Source of the DNA: Panulirus ornatus
Lineage: Eukaryota > Arthropoda > Malacostraca > Decapoda > Palinuridae
Direction: 5' to 3'
NCBI RefSeq assembly: GCF_036320965.1
Contig: NC_092250.1
Span: 13,840,100-13,904,099, forward strand
Length of the DNA: 64,000 nt
The position numbers and the translations under genes were made by a program. The notes under the pieces were generated by a model. That model ran no database searches. It was given only the letters and a program-made list of their open reading frames with translations, and was not told the DNA's origin. Shown here piece after piece: positions 9,775 through 20,095 of this stretch (its first letter is position 1; the number at the start of each line of letters is the position of its first letter).

Positions 9775-10102
9775 GAAAACAAGGAGAGATAAGTAAGAGA
9801 TGGACGGGTAGAAAATGGATGAAAACGGAGGGGGAAAAAAAAGGAAAGAAGAGAGAGAGATTGAGACAGCGATGATGGGGGTGAAAGCCTAGCTCCCCAC
9901 ACGGAGAGACCCGCCCTTCCTAATGGCGGGGCGGGCTAGGAGGATGGTACTTTTGATGCATTGGTGCATTAAAAGTGAATGGATGCACAGAAAGCCTTGC
10001 ATAAAGAACATGGCCGGGAATGAATGCAGTCACCCAGTGATGCATACTGAACCTCCCCAGAGCCCCTTCCATCCCCCAACATTTCTTTCTCTCTTTTTTT
10101 TT

Positions 10103-10214
<112 letters not shown>

Positions 10215-10467
10215 GGGTTAGTACAGGTTGCGCAGTGACCTAGCGCTTTCAAAGGCTGTCCAATTCCATTCCTTTTAGCCCAGGTAGCTGTCTCTGTCTA
10301 CCAGCCTCAAACACGTGTGGAGAGCTGGCCTTCACTCCACAACCTCTCCTTATCACAGGCAACAGCACGGAACTTGCACGAGTCGTTTTCCGTGATACTA
10401 CACCTTCCTGCGAAGAACGCTACGCGCTAGCCGTTGAGCAGAAACTCGTCGTCAGTGCTCGTGAGCG

Positions 10468-10470
<3 letters not shown>

Positions 10471-10547
<77 letters not shown>
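10471..10547. repeat. (CT)n microsatellite
   Basis: A pure CT run of about 77 bp. Confidence 0.95.
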
Positions 10548-10549
<2 letters not shown>

Positions 10550-10779
10550 CCCGGGAAATGTCGCGCCTTCGTTGGCACATTTTAAAGGTGAGAGTTTTCT
10601 GCCTGGCCACATATGTCGTGCTGGCGATGAGCAGGAGTTTGAAAAGTGACCGATATATTGTAATGTAGGGAATAAACACTACTAGTTAAGCGTGAATGGC
10701 TACCATGGTTGACAGATGGATGAATAAGAGACATAAGCAGAAAGTATTTGTGAAGTATACGTCATTGACGCATTATATA

Positions 10780-11280
10780 AATGAACTACTTATATGTTTT
10801 ATAGTAGAGAAGTAGATGGACTGGGTTGGAAAACGGAATGTAAGTGAACTACTTATACGTTTTGTAGTTGAGAAGTAGATGGACTGGTTTGGAAAACAGA
10901 ATGTAAGTGAACTACTTATACGTTTTGTAGTTGAGAAGTAGATGGACTGGGTTGGAAAACGGAATGTAAGTGAACTACTTATACGTTTTGTGGTTGAGAA
11001 GTAGATGGACTGGGTTGGAAAACGGAATGTAAGTGAACTACTTATACATTTTGTAGTTGAGAAGTAGATGGACTGGGTTGGAAAACGGAATTTAAGTGAA
11101 CTACTTATACGTTTTGTAGTTGAGAAGTAGATGGACTGGGTTGGAAAACGGAATGTAAGTGAACTACTTATACGTTTTGTAGTTGAGAAGTAGATGGACT
11201 GGGTTGGAAAACGGGATGTAAGTGAACTACTTATACATTTTGTAGTTGAGAAGTAGATGGACTGGTTGGGAAAATGGAAA
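10780..11280 (+). repeat. Minisatellite, 63 bp x 8
   Basis: Eight units of 62-63 bp contain GTGAACTACTTATACGTTTT, then GAGAAGTAGATGGACTGG and GGAAAACGGAATGTAA. Because 63 is a multiple of three, the minus strand reads through as a 21-residue protein repeat (FSTTKRISSSLTFRFPTQSI). That is an artefact, not evidence of a gene. Units differ by only a few substitutions. Confidence 0.95.
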
Positions 11281-11406
11281 GATAACTTGAACCACAGAGG
11301 CGAACCAGATGGATCAGTTGGATAGGCGGGGGCAGAAATTCGATCATGCTTAATTAAACACTTGGAAAGACGACTCGGCAATGTAAGAGATGAGTAGGAA
11401 GGCTTA

Positions 11407-11409
<3 letters not shown>

Positions 11410-11471
<62 letters not shown>
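11410..11471. repeat. (GA)n microsatellite
   Basis: A pure GA run of about 62 bp. Confidence 0.95.
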
Positions 11472-11474
<3 letters not shown>

Positions 11475-11519
11475 AGTGGGGCGGGGTAGCATCGGAAATG
11501 GATTGAAGGCAAGCAAGTA

Positions 11520-11678
11520 TAAACATATACATGTGTATATATGTATATGTCTGCGTATGTGTATGTACATGTATGGGCGTTTATATACATATATGTTTAT
11601 ACGAGTGGATGTGTCGTTCTTCGTCTGTTTCCTGGCGCCACCTCGCTGACGTGGTAAATGGGGATCAAGTATGATAAA

Positions 11679-11682
<4 letters not shown>
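11520..11682 (+). mobile_element. Family A LINE, diverged 3' UTR tail
   Basis: This contains ATGTATATGTCTGCGTATGT, then TTCGTCTGTTTCCTGGCGCC and ACCTCGCTGACGTGG, then a transition through ATAAAAATAA into (TA)n. The order matches the 3' end of family A in plus orientation, although the core is diverged. Confidence 0.65.

Positions 11683-11759
<77 letters not shown>
11683..11759. repeat. (TA)n microsatellite
   Basis: A TA run of about 77 bp that forms the 3' tail of the preceding family A fragment. Confidence 0.95.
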
Positions 11760-11760
<1 letters not shown>

Positions 11761-12604
11761 CGTCACCAGACAGGTCAACTCCCTGTCACCACCACAACCC
11801 TCGCCTCTCACAAGACCCCCATTGAAATATCAGGTCCCAGTGGGAAGAGGAGGGAGGAAGGCAGGGTCGAGAGAGAGAGAGAGTGTGTGTGTGTGTGTAG
11901 TAAGGGCCGGATCCTCCCCTTGTTGAGGGCTCTGGCTCTCTCCCTGTCGTGCCTGACGAGCACTAGGGCCAAAGGAGCTGCTTGGCTGCTGCTTCCCGCA
12001 CGAGTCAGTGTCGTCTGCTCACACTCGTCTATGACGGGAAGCCAAAAGTACTTAGACTTTTGGTAGGAAGTTTGAGGGTGTATGTTCGGTAGATCAGCGA
12101 AGACCAGTGGGTGTGTTCACAAGTGAGGGTGTATTTACAGCAGGTGTTGTAAATACACGTTCAGGTGTACAACTCTTTTTCGGTAGGCGTTGTTAGAACG
12201 TAAAATATGGATTGTACGGAAGGTAGACTATTTCAAGGGTTAACGGAGAAGCAAAACTTTTAGGATTCAGTATTCATAATGACGTAGGTGTGTGTGTGTG
12301 TGTGTGGAGTAACACAGAGTGCATCTGTTACGTACCTGCAACTTAAGAGAATATTTAGATTTCTCTTTCTCCGCGGCAAAGAAGACGCGGGGAATCCGAC
12401 TATGTGAGAGACTTTGAGAGACGCGTAATAGTATTTTCCGAAATGGAAATGCAAGTCAAGATTGGCCTCGTGCTCGACCTGTCCATCAAGTGGGAACATC
12501 TGTGTAAACTGGTGAAAGCCGCCCGTGTCAGGGGACCGTCACACAAGGTTCACAGGCAAATCCCAGCCAGCTATTGCCTTATGCTATTGTGTGGGTGTGT
12601 ACTC

Positions 12605-12606
<2 letters not shown>
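11760..12606. other. Intronic sequence, little recognised
   Basis: This holds a short GA/GT run (11873-11899) and a TG run (12288-12305). I recognise nothing else. Confidence 0.5.

Positions 12607-12664
<58 letters not shown>
12607..12664. repeat. (TA)n tail of the family A LINE
   Basis: A TA run follows the 3' end of the minus-strand LINE copy, through a short T/A-rich linker. Confidence 0.95.
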
Positions 12665-12666
<2 letters not shown>

Positions 12667-12668
<2 letters not shown>

Positions 12669-14318
12669 TTTTTTTTATTATACTTTGTCGCTGTCTCCCG
12701 CGTTTGCGAGGTAGCGCAAGGAAACAGACGAAAGAAATGGCCCAACCCCCCATACACATGTATATACATACGTCCACACACGCAAATATACATACCTACA
12801 CAGCTTTCCATGGTTTACCCCAGACGCTTCACATGCCTTGATTCAATCCACTGACAGCACGTCAACCCCAGTATACCACATCGCTCCAATTCACTCTATT
12901 CCTTGCCCTCCTTTCACCCTCCTGCATGTTCAGACCCCGATCACACAAAATCTTTTTCACTCCATCTTTCCACCTCCAATTTGGTCTCCCTCTTCTCCTC
13001 GTTCCCTCCACCTCCGACACATATATCCTCTTGGTCAATCTTTCCTCACTCTTTCTCTCCATGTGCCCAAACCACTTCAAAACACCCTCTTCTGCTCTCT
13101 CAACCACGCTCTTTTTATTTCCACACATCTCTCTTACCCTTACGTTACTCACTCGATCAAACCACCTCACACCACACATTGTCCTCAAACATCTCATTTC
13201 CAGCACATCCATCCTCCTGCGCACAACTCTATCCATAGCCCACGCCTCGCAACCATACAACATTGTTGGAACCACTATTCCTTCAAACATACCCATTTTT
13301 GCTTTCCGAGATAATGTTCTCGACTTCCACACATTCTTCAAGGCCCCCAGAATTTTCGCCCCCTCCCCCACCCTATGATCCACTTCCGCTTCCATGGTTC
13401 CATCCGCTGCCAGATCCACTCCCAGATATCTAAAACACTTCACTTCCTCCAGTTTTTCTCCATTCAAACTCACCTCCCAATTGACTTGACCCTCAACCCT
13501 ACTGTACCTAATAACCTTGCTCTTATTCACATTTACTCTTAACTTTCTTCTTCCACACACTTTACCAAACTCAGTCACCAGCTTCTGCAGTTTCTCACAT
13601 GAATCAGCCACCAGCGCTGTATCATCAGCGAACAACAACTGACTCACTTCCCAAGCTCTCTCATCCCCGACAGACTTCATACTTGCCCCTCTTTCCAAAA
13701 CTCTTGCATTTACCTCCCTAACAACCCCATCCATAAACAAATTAAACAACCATGGAGACATCACACACCCCTGCCGCAAACCTACATTCACTGAGAACCA
13801 ATCACTTTCCTCTCTTCCTACCCGTACACATGCCTTACATCCTCGATAAAAACTTTTCACTGCTTCTAACAACTTTCCTCCCACACCATATATTCTTAAT
13901 ACCTTCCACAGAGCATCTCTATCAACTCTATCATATGCCTTCTCCAGATCCATAAATGCTACATACAAATCCATTTGCTTTTCTAAGTATTTCTCACATA
14001 CATTCTTCAAAGCAAACACCTGATCCACACATCCTCTACCACTTCTGAAACCACACTGCTCTTCCCCAATCTGATGCTCTGTACATGCCTTCACCCTCTC
14101 AATCAATACCCTCCCATATAATTTACCAGGAATACTCAACAAACTTATACCTCTTTAATTTGAGCACTCACTCTTATCCCCTTTGCCTTTGTACAATGGC
14201 ACTATGCACGCATTCCGCCAATCCTCAGGCACCTCACCATGAGTCATACATACATTAAATAACCTTACCAACCAGTCAACAATACAGTCACCCCCTTTTT
14301 TAATAAATTCAATAAATT
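12667..14318 (-). mobile_element. Family A LINE (RTE/Jockey-like), 5'-truncated, near-intact RT copy
   Basis: From right to left on the minus strand, this contains the RT domain, the post-RT region, a 3' UTR of about 160 bp (12829 down to 12667) and a (TA)n tail. The AP-endonuclease is missing, so the copy is 5'-truncated near 14318. A second 3' UTR in plus orientation begins at about 14322, so the element sits between inverted tails. The RT frame has two visible lesions, described with the frame. The clade (RTE- or Jockey-like) is judged by motif style only. Confidence 0.9.
12862..14142 (-). pseudogene. Family A reverse transcriptase (broken by a nonsense codon)
   Basis: The 426-codon open stretch carries RT motifs in order: QCGFRSGRGCVDQVF, VAFMDLEKAYDRVDRDALW (motif A), GLRQGCVMSPWLFNLFMD (motif B), LLFADDTALVAD (catalytic FADD; plus-strand 13621-13632), then VNVNKSK and FRYLGVDL. 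The post-RT region has LYGCEAWAM and KWFGHMERK. The true frame extends upstream to about 14299 (GDCIVDWLVRLFN, then KGKGDKSECSN). It is cut by TAA at 14155-14157, where other elements have Tyr in NYRGISLL. The first codon given is TTG and is not a real start. At the 3' end TGA (12862-12864) replaces the CGA still seen in the copy at 52.5 kb. The ancestral stop was at 12829-12831. Confidence 0.9.
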
Positions 14319-14321
14319 AAT

Positions 14322-14485
14322 ATATGTGAAGCGTCTAGGGTAAACCATGGAAAGCTGTGTAGGTATGTATATTTGCGTGTGTGGACGTGTATGTATATAC
14401 GTGTGTATGGGGTGGGTTAGGCCATTTCTTTCGTCTGTTTCCTTGCGCTACCTCGCAAACGCGGGAGACAGCGACAAAGCAAAAA

Positions 14486-14490
<5 letters not shown>
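14322..14490 (+). mobile_element. Family A LINE, 3' UTR fragment in plus orientation
   Basis: This runs from GTGAAGCGTCTAGGGTAAAC through GGAAAGCTGTGTAGGTATGT and TTTCGTCTGTTTCCTTGCGC to CGGGAGACAGCGACAAAG, an A-run and (TA)n at 14494-14555. It is the inverted counterpart of 12667-12829 and abuts the 5' end of the minus-strand LINE. Confidence 0.85.

Positions 14491-14493
<3 letters not shown>

Positions 14494-14555
<62 letters not shown>
14494..14555. repeat. (TA)n microsatellite
   Basis: This TA run is the tail of the family A fragment and at the same time abuts the 5' end of family S copy 6. Confidence 0.95.
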
Positions 14556-14558
<3 letters not shown>

Positions 14559-14795
14559 CCCTGGTGATAGGGGAGAAAGAATACTTCCCACGCATTTCCT
14601 GCGTGTCGTAGAAGGCGACTAAAAGGGGAGGGAGCTGGGGGGGGCTGGAAATCCTCCCCTCCCGTTTATAATTTTCCAAAAGAAGGAACGGAGAGGTGGG
14701 TCAAGTGAGGATATACCCTGTAAACCTCACTCCTCTGTTTTTAACGCTATCTCGTTAACTCAGGATAAGGCGAATATGTATGAAAAAAAATGATC
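14556..14795 (+). mobile_element. Family S short element, copy 6
   Basis: This runs from TCCCTGGTGATAGGGG through GTCGTAGAAGGCGACTAAAA and CCAAAAGAAGGAACGGAG to a diverged tail (GCTATCTCGTTAACTCAGGA). It ends at a short (TA)n (14796-14818). The internal T-run has been lost. Confidence 0.85.
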
Positions 14796-14819
14796 TATAT
14801 ATATATATATATATATATA

Positions 14820-15965
14820 AGCGTATGTGTGTATGGTGTACGTATTTATGGTCTTGTGTAATTAGCTGTTTGTATTGTAAGGGGAGAGAGTTCTACACTC
14901 GTAGAGTACCATCTCTTGAACTTTCTTTACAATCATACAACTTAAAGCTGTTTAGATTGGCTACATCATAGTTCAGTTTATTCTGTTCATCCGCTTTCTT
15001 TCTTTTTTTAACGAGTTTTTGCTTTAGTTTTTCTTGTGGCTACTGGTTGTATCTGCTTTAGAACTCTTCTTTACGTCATAACCTGGTTTGAAAGCATTAA
15101 GGTTGTGATCCAGTCACGCCACACACTCTTTTTCGAGGTGGACATATTTAAGAACTCTAGCCTTTCCCTATAACTCTGTACACCTAATTCTGGTGTCATC
15201 TTTGTTGCCTGTCTCTGGACCTTCTCTGTCAGCTGTTTGTGCTTCCTTCTGTCCGGTGACGGAACTTAAGAAACATGTTACTGTTTTAGCCTAACATAAA
15301 ACATGGACTGCTTGCTGGGTACTTCCTTATGTGTATGCTTGAATGTTGATCTAACATTTGCCAGCTGCCAGTTTGTTTCGTACCCATGCAGTTTTTGCCC
15401 TGGAAGATACTTTTCGTATTGACTTCTTCCTTCATCCAATTCCATTCTCTTTACCTTCCATTATCTGGGGTTGAATTTCATCAACCACGTATCGGATTAA
15501 CTTTGAAGTCTGTCTTGATCCCCTTGTAAGTTAATGCAATCCGCCTCGTTTTTTACTTCATGACCTCAGAATCATCCGCAAACATGTAGGAGTCTAATCC
15601 TTCTTTCAAGTCATTCACAGGGATCAAGGAAAGCGAGAATTCCAGGACAAAACACTGGAGCACGCCACTTGTAACCTCATTCTATTTCGAGACTTCCTCG
15701 CCATGCGTCTCTTGTTCCGTTCCACTAAGACATCATCCTGTCCATCGACATAGTCTCCTCCTTACTCTTCTCTGCAGATCCAGCTTCTTTACCAAACCTC
15801 CAATGTAGGATAGTGTCAAATGCTTTCTGCCACATTAGATATGAACAGTCCACCCAGCGTTCTCTTCTGTCTGAAACGGGTCGTGCCAAACCACAGACTT
15901 TATCCCATGCACATCTCTGACCCTCCTGCTTGCTCAGTCCCCAGTAATTCAAAGGCTTTTTCATT
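14820..15965 (-). mobile_element. Family B LINE (CR1/Jockey-like), decayed
   Basis: Translated on the minus strand, this shows scattered RT motifs in the right order but different frames: WQKAFDTILHWRF (motif A, around 15815-15835), VTSGVLQCFVLEFSLSLIPVNDL (around 15610-15680; motif B, ancestrally SGVPQGSVL), MFADDSEV (around 15570), then KFNP-like text. The 3' end (14840-14900) carries CTACGAGTGTAGAACTCTCT and TAATTACACAAG. The same end sits beside (CA)n at 48.7 and 62.8 kb. Many stops are present. Confidence 0.75.
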
Positions 15966-16640
15966 CAATCCTTCCATTTCCCTCACGGTCTTTTCCTTGC
16001 TCCATCCGCTAGAAAAACACACATTCTCTTGGGTAGTCTCTCTTCACTCATCTTCTCCATATCTCTCAACTATTTAAGTAAATCCTTTTCAGCCCTTAGC
16101 TTGTTTTTCCTTATACAAATAACTCTCCTGATACCAAACAATTTATTTCCAACACCTTCGACCTCTTTCATTCTTTTGCATTTAGGGCTCTCGAGTCGCA
16201 CCCCACAACACCAGCGGGACTACTGTACTATCAAACATACCCATCTTTGTCCACACACACCTCAAAGTGCACCCAGGACCATTGCCTCTTCACCCACATC
16301 CGTTGTCGTATCCACTCACACGTTATCTAAAGCACTCGACTTCTCGTAGGTTCTCTTCATTCAGACTCTCACAAGAACCAACCTGTCCCGCTCATTTCTG
16401 CTTTTCCTCACAACCTTACTCTTACTTGTAGCGTCTCTCAACTTACTTCCTTCCCACATACATCTTAACATACACCCTAACTCAGACACCAACGTCTGCG
16501 GTTTTTCCCTCGCGTCCGCCATCAGAGCCGTGCCATCTGCAAACAGCAGATTCAGTTCCCACTTCTCTCATCCCCACCTTACACCGTTAGAAAAATAACC
16601 TTCATGATCACCTCTTCACCTACACTTTTAACCAGACCGT
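15905..16640 (-). mobile_element. Family A LINE, strongly decayed RT fragment
   Basis: The plus-strand text follows the antisense of the family A RT gene at reduced identity. Examples are CCCTCCTGCTTGCTCAGTCC, the CACATTCTCTTGGGTAGTCT segment, and the ATCATCGC-like remnants. It adjoins the family B relic in the same orientation. No frame is open. Confidence 0.6.
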
Positions 16641-18940
16641 ATCATCGCCTTTCTTCATTATTCACTTAAATTGCTTTTTTTTTCCAGAGTGCATTTCATT
16701 CCAGCAGCTTTTTTATCTGTTGATGGATCCATTTACGTACAAAAGTCCTCAAAGGGGCCACGCTTCAAAAGGAAGGGAAGGGAGAAAAACAATACAAGAA
16801 ATTTTCGTCAGATAGAACACGTTTTTTTTTCTTCAAATGGAACAAGTTTTGGCTATATATATATATATATTTTTTCTAGCTTTCCCGTACTGGCTCGCCG
16901 TTTTCAGCGTTATTGAATTAACGCCAGAAATATACGAAGGACGGCCTCTTACTCGAATCTACACTCAACCCGTCGTGTATGGGTGGATAGATATGATCTA
17001 AAATGAGGAGAAAAAGGGATGCTCAGCAAGAAAAGAAAATAAGGAATGAGCCAAAATAAGGAAAATGAGTTTTATGGTTCATGTTGGCTGGTGTGTAGGC
17101 TACCCTAGTGGCTTATTTTTAATGAAACAGTGTAGAACCAGCAGCCCGAACGCGGAGGGTGTAAAGTAAGATGGTTCGGGGAAATACTTTAGCTAACTCA
17201 GGACGGTGGTTCATCCCTGGAGAGTCGCTGTGTACTGCAGCCCACTACTTTATAATTCATTCCTTTTATCGTACCAGAGACATGGTGGAGGTGGTGGTAA
17301 CTCCACGCGTACAACCACCCACAATTGACTCGCCTCTCTTCTCCCCGTGCACACACACACACACATAGTTGCCAAATAACTGTAAATTCATGGATTTGAA
17401 ATCTATCACATATATCATCTAATATTACTTGAATGAAGAAATGTAAAACCAAATGATTTTAAGATTATGTTGGTATGTCCGGTGACCAGGTCTCTCGCTA
17501 GTGTCTGTGCCCTAAAAGATACTCTGGATTCAAATTTCCCGGGCGTTGTCGTGAGTTGCTGGAGCAGCTGGCATCCAAATACAGTATATTTTAAGTCAGT
17601 GGTGCGGACTAAAGTTGACTATTTCACTAGTATCCTGTCCCTCTCAATTGATTAAGATGCGTGCCTTAAAGACCTGTTTTTATCTTAATTTCTACGTATC
17701 TAGGTCGGTACATATTTGCCAGGGACTAGAAATTTTTTTTTTCCGGTGTGTTGGTGAGTGTATACGCCACACAGTGTTGCCCCCTTCTACCTCGGTCGGT
17801 TGTTGATGTCGGACGTGTGGTGTTCGCTCCAGTCATTTTTGCTATGGCTTGTGCTCCGCCGGGCCTTCCGTTTGTCTGCCTGTTCACGCTGGTTTATCTG
17901 CGTAATAGGCTTACGGTGGACGTGCCATATTCGGGTTCTTCGGCCGGATGTGAGGAGTAGAAGACGATATATTAGGCTCGGCGGGACATCACAGCCACGA
18001 TCCTTGACGACTTGGAACGAGCGTGTTTACCGTACTGCTTCGTCAGAAGTTCCACGCTGATGCCATTGCCATGTGTGTGTAAATTCTCCTGTAACGGTTG
18101 TAATACAGGTTGGTATTTCAGCCTTAGGCTGGGTTCCCATAAGGTCCTTATTGTTATTTTCCATCTTGTCAGTTGTGGTGATTTAAAAGTACCCCATTGT
18201 GTCCCCTGTCCTTGAGACAATGTATGCATTGTCTTCATACGCAATCACAGTTTTCAAGTAATTGTCACTTTCTACTTAATGTTCTATGATTGTTAAGGCC
18301 GTAGGTGCTCTAATGGTAAGACCTAATTCCAGGTCGCTCATATTCTATTTCTTTTTTTCTTCTAACTGATGAGACGAGTGTCATGAAAGATGAAATCACG
18401 TTGTAGTTATGGAGAGAACCCGAGAGTGCACCTGAGGGTTTTAGGTCGGTGGATATTGTGTTTGATGGACACCCTTTGTGTAATGAGTACCCTTTAATGA
18501 GTGGATGGGGTATAAAGTAGTAATAGTAGTAATAGGTGGATGTAAGTACCCCTGTGTAAGTGTCTGTTAAGAAGGAATTCCTGAGTTACGTCCTTCATCA
18601 AGCGTTAAGTGCTGTTGATGCATACTTTGAAGGAGAGTTTATTCACACGTTACGAACAGGGTAGGAGAAAAACATAGATGATATGGTTAATGTGAGGCTA
18701 AAAGAGAGTTGGAATGCTTTATGTCTCTGATCACATGGTAGCATCATGTAGCCTCATGGCTGGTCTGATTGTGTGGTTAAGAGAGTTGGAAGGTGTTTTA
18801 TCGGATCACAGGGAAGTACATGTAGTTTCATGCCTGGTGTGATTGATGTATGCCTAAGAGAGGGTTGGAAGGGATTTTTTCAGGCCACATGGTAGTAATA
18901 TGAGGCTCGGCTCTATGTTGTAGATACTGAGGTAGAAATG
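16641..18940. other. Intronic sequence without recognised features
   Basis: Only a short TA run near 16853-16870 and a CA run near 17350 stand out. Plus-strand open frames around 17.7-18.2 kb overlap in different phases and have no motif I know. Confidence 0.45.
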
Positions 18941-20095
18941 GACATCTTAGAACAAGATGGACGAAGTAGGAAAGTAGGAGAGCAAAGGAGTGGAAGCTCA
19001 AAACTTAACTTCCAAGAGAAGCTGAATGAGAACATGATAGAAACAAACAGTGAGAGGTTGGGATGACGTAGAGGGAGTTTGAGGATACACTGATGGGATG
19101 AAGACTCGAGGAAGTTGGATGTGGAGGAGAAGAGAGTTTGGAGGGAGAAATTAAACTAATATAAAAAGATATGCAAGGGGAAAAAAAGCGTAGGTTCTAA
19201 AGCACGACATAAAAAAGAGTTTGTAAATATGTGAATAAAAGGGAGTCAGATGAAGAGTTTTAGAGAAAAGTTAGTGACAACGTAAAGGAGAATATTAACT
19301 GCTTTCGAAGAATGTAAAAGTAGCAAAAGAAAAGGTACACATAAGGAGCGAGAGTGAAGCAACAGGGCCAAGGGAAACGCTGGAGGCAAAAGGTGAAGTT
19401 TTGCAAAGAGGTGGAGAGAATTTTTCGAAAAAGCCTTGACTGAAATTCTTCGTGAAAGAGCCTCAACTGTTTGGGAAGAGTAGAGAGATGAGAGGGAAGA
19501 GTAACAGTTTTAATGGACGGGAAGGTATTGCAAACTAGGAAGAAAGAGTTGCAAAAAGGCTCTTAAAAACTGGACGAGTTAAAGAACAGGTGGAGTAGTG
19601 AGGGGAGCGACGAAGAGTGTAGTTCCTGGTGAGGGAGTCTGGAAAGCGTTTAGTACTGGAGCGTGATGAAGAGAGTACGTGCTTGACATCTGGAGAGAGA
19701 GGCAGTTATTGTTCAACCGTATAAAGATTGGTGGAGTAAGTCCTCTGGGCATAGGTAGCCAAGTGTATGGTGGGATAAGTGAGTGGTTGTGCTAAAAGCA
19801 TAGGTGAACACTGTGTAGATGAATGAGGAAGAGGAGGTAGGGAGGGAACAGGGGTTTTAGATGCGACATTATCTCTTAGGGAATGGAAAAACATAGAGTG
19901 CAAGAGAGATTATATGCAGCACTCATGGGTGAACAAAAAGCATACGATATAATGAAAAGGGAAACCTTTATGGACCCTCTGACTCCATACGGTGCGCCTG
20001 GAAGTCTTTGGAACTCTGATAAGACTTCCTGTCTGACGTTTATGTGTGGAGTTTGGTTCTCCGTCTATCGTCACCTTGATGAATGCTGATTCTCT
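18941..20095 (+). mobile_element. Family A LINE, decayed plus-strand relic
   Basis: Around 19883-20090 the plus strand encodes QERLYAALMGEQKAYDIMKR followed by ETFMDPLTPYGAPGS. This matches family A motif A (VAFMDLEKAYDRVDRDALW, then LRIYGVGG) at low identity. The purine-rich text upstream to about 18941 is compatible with the preceding part of the same relic, but I cannot align it residue by residue. Confidence 0.55.

Noticed and set aside
10773..11570. 265-codon minus-strand open frame with 21-residue repeats
   Set aside because: It is the translation of a 63-bp minisatellite plus a (GA)n run. The period is a multiple of three, so the frame stays open by arithmetic. No other coding evidence.
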